Source: Annona cherimola (lineage: Eukaryota > Streptophyta > Magnoliopsida > Magnoliales > Annonaceae). Taken from it: DNA of 64,000 nt. The position numbers were made by a program, and so were the translations under genes. The stretch spans positions 102,490,095-102,554,094 of the forward strand of contig CM059971.1 in the NCBI GenBank assembly GCA_030490835.1, in the 5' to 3' direction. Position 1 is the first letter of the stretch. Every line of letters begins with the position of its first letter. Positions 22,395 to 35,630 of this stretch are shown here, in pieces. The notes below the pieces were generated by a model that did not search any database, had not been told where the DNA came from, and worked only from the letters and a program-made list of their open reading frames with translations.

Positions 22395-24680
22395 AGAGAC
22401 TCACGTAACGAAGGTTGTATTGGTGCAACAATCATAATTTTTTTATTGTTCGTATTTACGACTCAATAAAGTGGTAATGTAGACATTGATTTGAAAAATA
22501 AGAGATAACTCTAGTTAGGACTATCACATGCTGGCACGACAATCGTAATTCGATGGAATGAGAACGCTAGATGTCAAAAAGTGTTGTTATATATTAAGAA
22601 TGTGAAAAGGTAAAAAATTATATTGAAATAAAACAGTCAATTGTTTTTTTGAATAAAAAATTAATTCAAAATATGTTAGTTTCCCTGGCATGCTTTTCTC
22701 GTTTTTAATGATGCGACTTGGGTAGGGTACTCATAAGTACTCATTGACCTGAACCTAATTTTGGTAGGACAGGATATACAATATTACCCATTGGTATAAC
22801 TAGGATACATATTATTACCTGCCACCTAAAATAGGCTACATGTAAAGTAGACACGTTGGATACTCGGAACCAACACACATAAGTATAATTATATATATGA
22901 TCTATTTTATATAGTATGTATTCTGTTTTGTTTGTGATATCTTGTGTGCATACCCATTTTAGTAAATTCAAATTCAAATCAAGCTTGTGTCATGTAGAGT
23001 TATGGATTGTGAAGTAAAAAACTAGTTGGATTTTTATGTCATTGATATTTAAAAGTCTTTTACAAATAAATTTGTGAATTGTGATTGTAATATACTAATA
23101 GTTTTAATGTTGGATTGTGAAACTCTATACTTTATGTTTTTTATATAATAATGTAAATAATAACTTTTGTACTCGTGATTTTAAAATACAAATGAATATT
23201 GCTTTGTATTATTTAAAATAACGTAAAATTATTTTAAAAAAATATTATATTTGAATATTAAAGAAACTGATTTAGAACCGTAATCGGAACTGACTCTACG
23301 GGTAATCGTTAGGGTAGAGTACACTAGGAACTGAATCGATAAATGGGTAGAATAGGAAAAACTTTTTGCAAATATAATACGAATGGGATATATCACTATT
23401 CAAATGGACCTGACCAAGCTGCACCCCGGTTAGCCTCTTTTTCCATGGTGGTTGGTTGGATGGAGCCGTGGGAATTCCCACAAATGCACTCGACACTGCA
23501 CAAGCAACATCGGTTTGAAGGGGCGGACCACCACATGATAAGTAGATTACCTATGCATGAATTTTGCGCTTATAAAAAAATACAACATCCAAATCACGTT
23601 TGCCAGGCAATCAGTGCTTTTCCTGCGACACTATTGTCAATGATTTAAGATTGAAATGCACATAAATAAAAAGTGGAAAAATATATCGTTTCCATTAAAT
23701 AGCCTAGAGAACTTATTAAAAGCCAAATCTTTTTTTTTTCGACCATTTAAGCTTGAAATGCACACGAATAAAAAGGTTAATTCTACATGTGCTGCAAATT
23801 TTACTTTTAATTTCACTTGCATCTATAAATTTTTAAAAATTGCAAACACAGTCATGCGTTTGGCCTAAAATTTCACTTATATTAATGTGGTTAAATATCC
23901 ATTAAATCTGTTATCACTCCTATAAAATGACAAAAACCATTCTTGGTTATGAATTTATAACTAAAAAATCACATTCCAATGAATTTTTAGGGTAATTCAA
24001 AGATAAGAGAAGACAAGGATGGAATGAAAATATATTAGGAACGAGTAAAAATGAAAATCCGTAGAGTTATATTAAAATTGAGTAAATATGTATTGAAAAA
24101 TGTGACATCCCATCCCATTTCATCTTTGAAACTATAGTAAACGTAAATCTTTAGTTTTAGCAAACCAACATTAAGTTATATAAAGAATTAGGCATATTCA
24201 TTATTTTATAGTAATGCTAATGATCGGTTGGTTTATCGGATTACTAATGGTGTGGATATAAGTAGAATTAATAATAAAATTTCAAGTGTGTCCTAAATAA
24301 AAAGCAAGAAATTATCACCTACGTTGAAATCGCCTAGAGAATCTATTAAGCAGCAAAATGTAACCTAGCTTATCCTCCTCATTTGCCCCGGTGTCTATCT
24401 TCTTGTCAGAGTCTAGGAATTCTAAACGATGTCTTTGCAAATCCGGGATTTTCTGCAGGCGGGGGCCGCACGTAGACAGACAGATTTCACGGTTGCGACG
24501 CCATGGGAATCAAAAACCACTCGATTTTGGGGGGTTTGTGGCCAATGGGCCCAATCAGCACGTGAGTGCGTATGATGTCCCAGCTTTCGCGGCAGCTGAC
24601 TGCGTCGGAACGTCGCTCTCAATTTGTAACCCCAAGAACAGCTACTATATATCATCAGTCCAGATGGGGAAAAAGGTTTT
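22395..24680. other. AT-rich intergenic DNA
   Basis: No gene is supported. A loosely repeated pair of ~100-bp segments (TTGAAATGCACA(C/T)... near 23652 and 23752) and a GC-richer island at 24430-24630 are the only features seen. Confidence 0.5.
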
Positions 24681-25051
24681 AAGGGTTAATAATATATACT
24701 TATATTTATTTTATTGAAAAACCCCGATATACCGTTTAAAGACTCTACAAGTACGGAAATTATTTATTTTAAAAAGTTGTAATGATAGAATCGAATATTG
24801 AAAATTTCGCTCGGTGGCACGTTTATCTTTATACGTGATTTAGTTATGATTTGAATACGTAATTATTAAAGGGTTAATAATATATAATTATATTTATTTT
24901 ATTGAAAAACCCCCATCTACCGTTTAAAGACCCTACGAGTATGGAAATTATTTATTTTAAAAAGTTGTAATGATAGAATCGAATATTGAAAATTTCTCTC
25001 GGTGGCACATTTATCTTTGTACGTGATTTTCGTTATGATTTGAATACGTAC
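24681..25051. repeat. Tandem duplication of a 188-bp segment
   Basis: GGGTTAATAATATATA occurs at 24683 and 24871. From there both copies run in parallel to TGATTTGAATACGTA with only a few differences (for example ACCCCGATATACC against ACCCCCATCTACC). Confidence 0.85.
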
Positions 25052-25399
25052 TAATTACAGTATATTTATTTATGCGAGAACAGAAAGCAACAGAGAGAGG
25101 GTAATCTATTGCCAATAAATGGCACCACAGGGGTCCCGGGCCAATGCAATTAAGCGACGAGTGAATAATCGATCGATCACCGTGTCTCCACGCTTTCATG
25201 TTTGAGCGTGTTTTGCTCTCAATCTCTGTCCCAGGCCCAGCTCACGCGCAACGCGATCGACACCATAGGTACTGTGCATGAAAATAAGATAATAAGATAG
25301 GTGATCCCATGCTTCAGGGTGCATGGGACCCTCCAAATTTTTTTTATAAATATATAAAGCCAGAGTGTATTTACCCCAACCTATGGGGACGTACCCATG

Positions 25400-25913
25400 G
25401 GATGTTTTCTTTTCTAAGAAGTCTTTTTTATTTTTAAAATTTTGATGGTTGATAAAAAATTTACTCAATTCATTATATTTAGCATTATTTATAATATCTT
25501 GAAAATCATTTTATTTTTTTAATTTCATTGTATATGAGTCCTATAAATATAAATATATAAAATTGATGTAATAAAATAGTTCAATATTAAAATATTAACT
25601 TTAAAGTAGTTTTTACAACATGTAAACCATCCAAAATATCAATAATATGTAAATAAATAATCTTATAAAGTATTGTTATATTTTAACACATATGTGAATG
25701 GATCTAAGTGTTTTTTTACACATAAATACACTTATATTTTAGCAAATGTGGCCTATCCGCATATTGGATTGGGATGAAACTTTGTATCCTAATTAAACAA
25801 ATTGTGTTAAATATAATGAATGAATTAGATTTTCCATCAAGAATCAATGTTTCAAAAATAAAAAGGGTTTTACGAAATCACTCATATAAAACCCGATTTC
25901 ATAGAAGCATTCC
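25400..25913. mobile_element. Family-C AT-rich repeat, copy 1
   Basis: About 500 bp share a collinear set of motifs with 29480-29980 and 39775-40262: AAAATTTACTCAATTCATTA-like, TTTAAAGTAGTTTTTACAA-like, and a TTTGCAAATGTGGCC-like tail, in either orientation. Its ends are not resolved; the SINE at 25929 inserted at its right edge. Confidence 0.5.
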
Positions 25914-25928
25914 CCTTTTAACCTATAA

Positions 25929-26253
25929 TTTTTTTTTTTTTTTTTTTGATTGGTATTAATTACATCCATCTCAATACATATTATACCTGAAGATCTGAGA
26001 CATTCTTACAAATTCGGGGACAGAATAACATCCCAAAGAAATCTTGAAGACACAACTTCACGAAATAAACTGGAAGATACAACTTCCAACAGCCAACAGA
26101 GAGACCACAAGCTCTCACACCCCCTCACCCGGAAGACCACAAGCTCCCACGCTATTTTTGGGCCGAATATCCCACACGGGATTCGAACCCACGTCGACAG
26201 CAAAGCGCATTTCTGCGCCGCTGTCGACGACCAACCGCGCTAGCCGCGGTTGG
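25929..26253 (-). mobile_element. tRNA-derived SINE, 325 bp, with 15-bp target duplication
   Basis: The flanking repeat CCTTTTAACCTATAA lies at 25914-25928 and 26254-26268 with no mismatch. Read on the minus strand, the 5' head has box A (TAGCGCGGTTGG, 26242-26231) and box B (GGTTCGAATCC, 26189-26179). A ~190-bp body and a 19-A tail (T run 25929-25947 on the plus strand) follow. Pol III promoter boxes, an A tail and a long target duplication together define a SINE. The tail and both target copies are intact, so it is a fairly recent insertion. Confidence 0.9.
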
Positions 26254-26268
26254 CCTTTTAACCTATAA

Positions 26269-26560
26269 ATTAAGTTTTACCATTTTTAGATATTTTTAAG
26301 TATTTTTTATTTTTAAACACATTGACATTTTTGTAATTTTCTAACTCCTCTTTAACCTGCAAATCAAATTTTACTATTTTGGATGCTTTTGAGTATTTTT
26401 TATTTTTAAATATATTGACAATTTTGTAATTTTCTAACTCGGAAATTACGAAAATGACACCGTATTTAAAAATAAAAAAATATTTAAAAGCATTCAAAAA
26501 TAATAAAATTAATTTATAGGTTAAATTTATAAAAAAATTATTAAAAAATTTTAAAAATGG
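26269..26560. mobile_element. Foldback MITE remnant (family B)
   Basis: The arm AAGTTTTACCATTTTTAGATA...ATTTTCTAACTC occurs twice in direct order (about 26262-26350 and 26352-26440), then once inverted to about 26530. It shares the TTTTACCATTTTTGGATA core with the hairpin at 34090. The SINE cuts into its left end region. Confidence 0.55.
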
Positions 26561-27627
26561 GTTTTTTTGAATAATACCTTTTTCATTGCCATGCATAGTA
26601 ACTTTTTGCTCGTTCGATTCCCGTCTAATCGCAAGGAGTAGAATGGTCTGGATAGGGGAATCTGCTCCCTAGGCCTATCCGAGACATTGATCATGCAGGG
26701 AGGGGCTTCCAAGTTGCTACCCGAGGAAATGATGGTGTGCGCAGAAGTCAATAGATTAATGGATTTCGATCAGGCGCTGCCTCTAAAAATATTATTACGA
26801 AAATGTATCGACAATGACAATGGAAAGAAACAGGCCGACCCCCAGGCGCTTCATTATCCGTGCGATCTGACATGGAAAACCGGACATTTCGATGAAACTC
26901 TAGAAGCCGGGTGCATGCGCCAGCCCGTCCTTCCCTTCCAACAAAAAGGGGGCGTGTGTTTGTTCATAAAAATGGAAAAGAAATAATAGAAATGCAAAAC
27001 TTAATATTCAGTAAATTCTTTTTTATATTTATCTTCTGTAAACTTGTGATATCATATAAGTAATACTAATGTTGAAGATGATAAAGTTAAAATAGATAAG
27101 ATAATTATATAAGTAATCATGGAAATGATTAAAAATTGAATTATTTACAATTTTAATTTGAAAATTTTTATCATTGACAAAAACTCTCATACTTTAGTTC
27201 TCTTTTAATAATTTTCACACAAATATTCAATCCATTTTTTATCTATTTTGATCTTATATTTACCATATTCATGCTATTGTCATGGTCCATGTTTCATTTT
27301 TCTTCAAATAAACACAATTAAAAACTCATGGATTCTTTTTGATAGATTTTATTGAGGATGAAATACGGAATTAAAAATAAAAAAAGTATAAGGTTAGCAT
27401 GCATCAAAAAATGAAAATTTAATGAATAAAAATAGTAAAATTGAGGGTCTATTTGCGAAGAGAAAATCTTCACACTTGATTCTGCACGCTTTTTTGTATG
27501 ATTTGTACTATATTTTTTATTATCATCTTTATATTGAAATCATTTTTCAAGTATTTTAATATAACTAGTTTTTTTTAAAGTTTAGTCGGTGGTGCGTTAA
27601 AATAAAAATTCTTTTGGCAACGTATGC

Positions 27628-27658
<31 letters not shown>

Positions 27659-28890
27659 CCAATCTCGTACGCCTTTTGACATTCATGTAAATTTTTACGG
27701 CATGACTATCTCAAATTTTTTTTTGTTATGTTGTTACATTTAGTGTTTGGGATTGGCAAGAAGTTGCTGCCCAAAAACTTTTGGCTCCCTAATAATTATA
27801 TTATTTTTAAAAATTTTATATTTTCTTATATAACTACCATATTTTTATTTATTTATAAGTAACTACCGTATAACTAATTTATCAATTTTAAGTTTATTGT
27901 TACTGCTCATAGTCGTTATAAGCTCTTGACCTAGTATTAGAATTAAAAAATCAATTTAATCCTTACCCGAACTATTCAATATTCCATTCAACGGAACGCT
28001 CGCACAAAACCAGAGCCTGAGAAGTGAGAACCGCGGGAGATAGCCCGCCGTTGCCGTCCAGTCAAGCGACACTCGCTGTAAATTGAGAAGACAGTGTGCA
28101 CACGTTGAAATGCGGTTATCCTCGAATCCTGACGAAAAATCTCGTACTTCATCTCTAGAAGCTGGAAATAACACGATACCGGTGATCAGAAACGGACCCC
28201 GGGACGAGTGGCAAGGCACGTGCCGGTCCTCGGCCGAGAAAGCACTGTTGCTGTATGCCAGCTGCGAGGTGGGGCCCACAGGGACAGGTGCCCAGAACTC
28301 CATGTTAGCCCCTGCAGAAGCTTGCTGTGCTGCTGCTGTCCTGCTGTCGCTTTCCAGTCAAAGGGGAAGTTGGAGACAGCTGCCGGGCAGGCCAAGAGGA
28401 ACTGCTACCGGAGCGCGCGTGCATGTATGCGTGCGTAACAGCTCATATTTATAAAATGGGTGGCTCTACGTAAGATCCTGACCGTTAAATTTATACGTAG
28501 AAAACGCTGATTTATTTTGCAAATTCTTTCATATCACCAGGAAAAAAACATATTTTCGATAGCAGTTTTTGAATTTCTGTTTTCCCAACTTCCTGATGAA
28601 TGAATAGGCACTGGTTCCGAAAATGAGGTATAATTATCATCAACTTGGCTTCCCGCGACCTTTCTGATCAGCTGCGCCTGCGCTTCATGCGAAATTTCAG
28701 CATGCGTTAATGCTGAAATGGACGCTCGCGAGGCTCTTCTCATTTAGCAGACGCAACAGCCAGTGTGGAAGAATCATGCGCGATCCTCGACCCGAGGCGT
28801 GTGAATAATATTACATGCGCTTTATTCTTGACACGCAGGTGATCTGGCTCCGCGACTCAGCGAGCATGATCATTTGCAGCTAGATATTCA
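26561..28890. other. Intergenic DNA with MITE remnants
   Basis: No gene is supported. A partial family-A MITE (about 26990-27180), an A run of about 26 (27634-27658), another AT-rich MITE fragment (27740-27910) and a GC-richer stretch (27990-28440) were seen. Short ORFs in the GC-rich part overlap on both strands and resemble nothing I know. Confidence 0.45.
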
Positions 28891-29171
28891 GGGGTTGTTA
28901 GGCAATTGAAAAAAAATATCATCTTAAAATTTTTCAATCTAAAATTTTTGATTCTCCACGACTATCATATTTTTTAATTATTTTTTTACATTTTCTTATA
29001 CAACTATCCTACTTTTTAATCATTTATACACAACTATCCACACAACTAACCTATTTATTTTAACTTTATACTTTTTACTACTTATCACTACCTATATCAT
29101 ATCACATCGTTTGGCAACTTTTACTCTATAAAACTTTTCATCAAAAGTTTTATTCATTACCAAACATACCC
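28891..29171. mobile_element. Family-A MITE
   Basis: It starts GGGGTTGTTAGG and ends CCAAACATACCC followed by TTA. The interior TATCATATCACATCGTTTGGC is the reverse-complement type of the clean copy. About 281 bp. Confidence 0.7.
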
Positions 29172-29479
29172 TTAGCTTAAATAGTGGCATGGTTGTCACC
29201 CATATGTGAAATTTTATATGGGATAGATTTTTTATTTGATAGATGTTGCATACATCTCACTAATAAATTGAAAATGTTTACAACAGAATATGAAACTCAT
29301 CTGTTAATTACTAAAATAAAAAATAGAGTTTTAGTGTTTGAAATATGAATTTGTGATCATGAATTTTTTGAATGATTTTGTTAACGTATATACCAACATT
29401 AATGTCCATGTTGATGCAAAGGGTGAATCTCAAATATACTCGCAAGTTTTGCCCCTAATTTTAAATACTCATAACAGGT

Positions 29480-29980
29480 TTGCAAGTCCTCAAATTTTAA
29501 AATTTTAATGCTTGGTGAAAAATTCAATCTATTAATTATATTTAACATCATTTATTTAGCCAAGAGAACAAGTTTCATCCAAATTCATTATATGCATGCT
29601 GCATTTGCTAAAAAATAAGTATATTTACGTGTAAATTAGATAAAATACTTAAATACATTTACATATGTATTGAAATGTAGTAATACTTTGTAAAATCATT
29701 TGTTCATATACTAGTGATATTTTAGATAGTTTATATATTGAAAATACTACTTTAAAACTAATATTTTAGTAATAGACAATTTTATTACCTTGATTTGATA
29801 CATTTGTATACGAGACTCATATATAGTGATATTAGATAAGTGAGAGGATTTTCATAATAATATAAATTATGCTAAATGAAATGGAAAGAGTGTATTTTCT
29901 ATCAACCATCTAGATATTAAAAATGAAATGAGTTACATACAAAAAAGGGTTTCGTGTAAGCATTCCTTACTTATAATATT
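29480..29980. mobile_element. Family-C AT-rich repeat, copy 2
   Basis: Collinear with 39775-40262: ATTCAATCTATTAATTATAT, TTCATCCAAATTCATTATAT, ACATATGTATTGAAATGTAG and TAATGCTAAAT-like motifs appear in the same order. Ends are not resolved. Confidence 0.55.
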
Positions 29981-31410
29981 TTAACAGTTCTAACTATGTT
30001 CGAATAGTTTGCACAAAATTTCATCTACACTTATATTTGTCTATGAAGTAATGAATATGCATAAGCCATGACCATGATTTTATAACATCACCACTCCGAC
30101 GACAAGTGATTGATAGAAGCGTGTGAGAACATACAGGGTAACAGGTTAGGGTTCAAAGTTGTATACATGTACTTGCCTCATTTATGGTTTTTCTAGAGTT
30201 GTACTTTGTCAAATTACCTAATCATTCAAGGAAATGAAACGATTTAAAAAATATGATTTTATAGTTACAATTTTACATTTGGACAATATATAATTTTATG
30301 TCTGTAAAAATATGATTATATAGGGATAAAATATTAAAAAATATTCAAATTTAAAATTTTAACCCAGGATCATAATTAAGACTCGTGCGTATTCAAACGA
30401 CGACTGCCCAATTTTGCCAATGGTAGGCATTTGTATCCAAGAGATCCAAACCAGTGCAGACTGAATCCCTGCGGTCAAGTTCCTCTATGTTCTCAAATCA
30501 GGAAATTGGTGCTCTAATTTCATAGCTAATTTTGCATTACAAATGTCTTAATTTTGTAAATTGTGGTGGGTTGTCCACCCAATTCATTGTGAGCCAGTTG
30601 TATATTGACAACTCTCTTTTTGGTGAGCAGAAATGCACACATCATTCATAAAAAATGACTTGTACGTATTTATTATTTCAAAAATAAACATAAGCGTGAA
30701 TGAGAATATTGGAAAATTACATAAACATTTGAAATGATTGAAATATCGTCATTATATTTAAAATTAAGGACAAAATTTGCGTACTTTATTGAGATTTGCC
30801 CTCGATTCGATATTCATACTTCCGACAGCGTCAAGTGCAATTCGATAGAAACTCATAAAATCCTATGCAGACAACCTAATAATTCCGGAATCCCAAACAA
30901 CCAGCGGCTCTGATTTAAATCACCACTTTCTCGTTGCGGCAAACCCTACATTGCATTCTGAAAAGTGCAGATCAGTTGAGGAAGAATGTAAGATGGAGCA
31001 GGCATAAATTATTGCCGGCTATTGCATCACCTTCACATGGGTGCCATGTGCCATTGCCATTTAGAAGCAACAGATGAGTAACATTACGCGAGAGGTAGGT
31101 AAAAGCGGACGTGCGAATTAATAAGTAAACAGAACAGGCACACTAGGAAGCGCAGGCGCCAGTACAGATACTCCTACGTTCATCGCGCGACCGGCTAATC
31201 ACGGTCTACGGCAAACGGCCTCAAACTGCCAGCAACGAAAATTTTGTCCTTGGCTGTGGTTTTTTTTTTTATTTTTTATGTACGTATCGCTCGAATTCTA
31301 CTGCAGAGGGCGCCGAAATCAACGGTCAGAGACGAAATGGGCAAGAGACGGGGGCCGAACGTGGACTACCCGTGACCGAAAAGTTGAAACATTGGGCGTC
31401 TAAAAGTTGA
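29981..31410. other. Intergenic DNA, apparently low-copy
   Basis: No ORF, RNA gene or repeat family could be supported. The stretch 30900-31260 is less AT-rich than its surroundings. Confidence 0.45.
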
Positions 31411-31980
31411 AACATTGGGCGTCTGGTAATGTGTGAAAAATGTAAGATTAAAATTTTTTAATTAAAATTTTTTCATAATTATTATATTTTTAATTATTTA
31501 TTCATATTTTTTTATAATTATCTTACTTTTCAATCATTTCTATATAATTATCTATACGTCTAACATATTTATTTTAATTTTATTCTCTTTATTTTTCATC
31601 ATTATTCTTATCATATTATACTTTTTTTTTCAATTAAAAATCTTTTTCATAAAAAAATTTATTACTTTCCAAATACATTTATAATATTTTCTTTATCGAC
31701 ACACGAAGGAACGATAAGAAATGCACCGACATCCAAATCAAGGGTATGTTAGATTAACATGGAAAAAATATTATTATTTTGTTGTTTTTAGAAAAAAATT
31801 TCAAAAGTAAGTAATATGATGTGATAGTAATAATAATTAAGAAGAAAATAAAATGAAGATAAAAAGACTCGTGATTCAGGCAATCCAATCTTAGTTATAT
31901 AAAATGTATGAAAGAAAACGAAGAAAGTAAAATAATATTGGAAAAAAGTTGAACGATTAAATTATTGAAGGTCCGTTCCG
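31411..31980. mobile_element. Family-A MITE remnants
   Basis: From about 31420 to 31672 the interior (AATTATC...TAACATATTTATTTTAATTT...CATCATTATTCTTATCATAT) is the reverse type of family A. A second fragment with AAGTAATATGATGTGATAG lies at about 31745-31980. Terminal repeats are eroded. Confidence 0.5.
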
Positions 31981-33537
31981 AAGCATTCTAGATGCTTGAA
32001 TCAGATGTGAATAAGATTTAGATTTTTTTTTATTTTCAAGACTATTTGTTCAATTTTTTTGTACAAATTTGGCAGTTGAAAATGATTAAAATATTACTAT
32101 ATTTAAAAATTCTTGGTTTCTACGGCTGTAGCGCCATGGTGTTGTGCCCATGAGCGGGGTGTTCAACCTGTTGCCCCCCTTGCGGTGGGAGTATTAATTT
32201 CTCTTCGGTGATGGCGCATTATAAGATTTTCTGTATGTTGCGAGGATTATGCATATGCTGGTCTATAATCAAATAGGTTGGTGTATATATAAATGAATCA
32301 AAAAAAATTTCAAAAAATATATACACATTTTTGAATATGGTATATATATGGCATAGCTAACAACTAATTTTGCTGGCCTAAGTTAAAAGGATCAACACCC
32401 ATTTTAAAAATAGATACAATAGTGTATGTACTGTGAAAACTGCAAGAGATATATTCATAAATGTATTAAAATATAATAATAATAATAATATTTTATAAGA
32501 ACATTTATCTACTTGTATAAAAGATATCTAAACCGTTTAGATGTTGTATTAACAATTTAAAAATTGATGTATAAATTAAATACTATCTTACATTGATCCT
32601 ATTCCTTTTTTAGATAGTGTTATACATATATCTAAATTTGATGAAACTTAATATCTTAGTTGAATAAAAAATGATGTGCATTCACACATGTGATTTCTCA
32701 CGCAAATTACATTTACACATATGATTTGAGATTGCAATAGTTATTACAATTATGCCTATAAATTTTTTAAATTTGTGTGACTATGTATAAATTTTTAATT
32801 TTTTTATGACTATGCCCATAACAAGGAACAACTTCTTGATTTTTAAAAAGACATGTTGCTTTTTGATAAATCCAAACCCCTCATTATTTTTATCAATTTA
32901 AATTTAATTAATACCCAAAAATTACCTTAATTAGATGCCTTGGTAAGCGTGATAAATTAAATTACTTTAAAATTAATTATGGGCCACGAAGCTATCCAAT
33001 GATAATGATTTTAGTATACTAGCTGATTTTATATTAATAAACACAATGAGTTGTTCGAATTTATCAAAAAGTAATATATTAAAAAATAAAGAGATTGAGA
33101 CTTACCATAGCATAGCCACATATGCTTTTAAAATTCATAAGCATATTTGTAATAAGTTTAAAATTATAGACATAAACATGATTTATATAAAAAATCATAA
33201 GTATGAGAGCAAATCTCTCTTAAATAAATCATACTAAATGCAATGAATAGATTTTAACTTAATGGTAAACATTCCATTTAATTATGATAGGCCTTAATAA
33301 GTATGCAACATGATCCACCTTGTGTATCCATGTAACTTGCGACATCATGGTCTTATTACGGAGGGGTCTGGATATGATTGGAAATCAAGAATTACGATAG
33401 AGTTTTCTTCATGGCAAGGAATAGTTTTTTTTTCTTTGGCTAAAATGTGGGAATTAAGATAGTCATAAAAAGTATATAAATATCCATTAAAAAAGGATAG
33501 TCATAAAAAATTCAGGATAAAGTTAGATAGCAATATA
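31981..33537. other. AT-rich intergenic DNA
   Basis: No gene. A short GC-rich island (32115-32225) looks like a fragment of something transposed, but I cannot name it. An (ATA)n run lies at 32473-32488. Confidence 0.4.
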
Positions 33538-33925
33538 AGGTATGTTTGGCATAGTTATTGCATGCAACAAATTCTTACCATCAAAATTTTAGCCAATGGT
33601 ATCAAGATGCTTCCTGAAAGCTAGTAAAATTTTACCTGAATATCCTCTTTCAAGGATAGTAATTATAGAAGACGCTTGGAAACGTAAATGTTGGTGGAAT
33701 TTAAGAATGAGGTGGGAGTAAAAAAGAAAATATTTTGAAAATCGTGTAATTAATAGAAATGATAGAGACAAAATTTGAATAAATAAGATAGTTGAAAAGA
33801 AAACTGATTGAAATATAAAGATAAAATTGAAAAAAATAGAATTGTTGAGTTATTAAATTATTTATGAAATAATGCGGACACCTCCCATCCCACCCCATAC
33901 TGCCTGGTTATCAAATCAGGCCCTA
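33538..33925. mobile_element. Family-A-related MITE, diverged subfamily
   Basis: The left end GGTATGTTTGGCATAG and right end TCAAATCAGGCCC bracket the region. An interior block (GAAAATATTTTGAAAA...TGATTGAAATATAAAGATAA) is shared with 52795-52985, so there are at least two members. Confidence 0.5.
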
Positions 33926-34072
33926 GTTTAGGCCAAATATTTTAATTTTTTTAAAAAAAATTAATTGTGCATGAGGGTAACGCACCACGAAACACGTTGG
34001 CCCGTGCTCATCCGTGAAACATGAAACATGCATTCGGCCTAGCTTACTTTCTTATCCCTGCCTCTCTTTACA

Positions 34073-34462
34073 GAGACTTGATCTTCTACGACCGGTCGGA
34101 AATCCGGTGATTTCCGACCGGTCAAAAAATATATATATTTTTTATTTTTTTTGAAAAATAATTTTATAAACATGTTAATCTAGTTATATTTAATCTATAA
34201 ACCAAATTTTACCATTTTTGGATATGTATATATATTTATTTTGGATTTTTAAATACAGGGGTATTTAAGTTTACCCCTGTATTTAAAAATCCAAAATAAA
34301 TATATATACATATCCAAAAATGGTAAAATTTGGTTTATAGATTAAATATAACTAGATTAACATGTTTATAAAATTATTTTTCAAAAAAAATAAAAAATAT
34401 ATATATTTTTTGACCGGTCGGAAATCACCGGATTTCCGACCGGTCGGAAATGATCAGTCGGC
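34073..34462. mobile_element. Foldback MITE with a perfect 174-bp inverted repeat
   Basis: Bases 34090-34263 are the exact reverse complement of 34272-34445 over all 174 positions, with an 8-base loop (TTTAAGTT). Each distal arm end is itself a hairpin: GACCGGTCGGAAATC, a 4-base spacer, then its complement. Outside the perfect part the arms continue with lower similarity, and CTCTTTACA occurs at 34064-34072 and 34463-34471, a candidate 9-bp target duplication. The arm core (AACATGTTAATCTAG, TTTTACCATTTTTGGATA) is shared with the other family-B elements. Confidence 0.88.
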
Positions 34463-34471
34463 CTCTTTACA

Positions 34472-35394
34472 TGGCCGTATTAAAGACTTTCTTCATGAGC
34501 AAGCTTGCATGGAAAAGCCAGGTTGGCAGAAGCATCTCAGCATCTTGGTTGGCTTAGCGAAAATGCCGACAGCTTGTTTGTTTGGTGGCACTGGGGAGGA
34601 CACTAGATTGTGTGAAAAAGGCGTGCGATTCTTACTCCTGCTATTTGTTAGGATTTAGGAATATTTGCAAAAGACCTCAAAAAATGCAAATTTTCTAACT
34701 ATACCCACGACTCTTGATTTTGCAAGTTTTGCAAGTAATTCCCCAAGATTGAACTTTGTTTGCTCGAGAACCCCCTTGCAAATGAATACCAATGTTCAAT
34801 GAAATTTAAAATCTATACCCCGTGACTCTTGATCTCATTTTTTTGAGCTCCATCACCATAATTTCTACTTTGTTTGCAAATAATTTCCCAGTTTTGTGTC
34901 GCATAGATAAATTTATTCTAAAAAATCATATTTATTAGAAAACAACCTTACTGATATCTTATTTATCCAAAAAAAAAAAAAATCTAACTGATATCTTCTG
35001 CCAGAGTGTATCAAACCTAACATAACTGATAACCCGTGGAAGCCACGAGCAAGCTTTCGAATGAGTGCAGCACAGAGCTATGACAGCAAAACCTGTCGAA
35101 AATATGGGCCATCCAATCCTGGCACCCTTAATTTGGGCCTACCAACTGTTGCAACTCTAGTAAGGCTATAAACGCCGGACTCAATGAATTTATGTAGATT
35201 AGACGTGGTTGGTTTTCCGCTTGAAGACCCACCGGATGAAAAGGGCTACGTACTGCACTTACCAAAATCGGAGAGAACCGGATAGAGAAATCCCACACCC
35301 ACTTCATCCTCTGTGCAGCCAGCTGGCTTCAATTGAACTGATGCAAAGATCCAAAACAATAAAAGCAACCTTGTCTCCGTAATAGAAGCCTCCT
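34472..35394. other. Intergenic DNA
   Basis: No gene or repeat is supported. A poly-A run at 34969-34981 is the only simple-sequence feature. Confidence 0.4.
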
Positions 35395-35630
35395 AATCAT
35401 TTTACGCCGGTAAAAATATATTTTTTATTTTTAAATTTTTTGTAAAACTACTTTACGAAATTTATTTAATTTATACATTAGGTTTTACCATTTCGAGATG
35501 TCTAAATATTTTTTATTTTCAAAATACTTACTCGTATAAAAAAATGACAAAACTTGACACACAAATTAAATATACTTAGGAAGACAGTTTTGAAAAATAA
35601 AAAATATGTTTTCAGGCTGCTGGCCGAAGA
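35395..35630. mobile_element. Foldback MITE, family B, short copy
   Basis: Inverted arms: GGTAAAAATATATTTTTTAT on the left and AAAAATATGTTTTCAGG on the right, with TTTTACCATTTCGAGATGTC and AAATTAAATATACTTAG inside. Confidence 0.55.

Noticed and set aside
28280..28400. Possible microRNA precursor in the GC-rich island.
   Set aside because: I could not find a consistent stem-loop or a known plant microRNA sequence.
28083..28454. GC-rich ORFs of 76-123 codons on both strands.
   Set aside because: No known domain, no splice context, and the overlapping frames are equally open; composition alone explains them.
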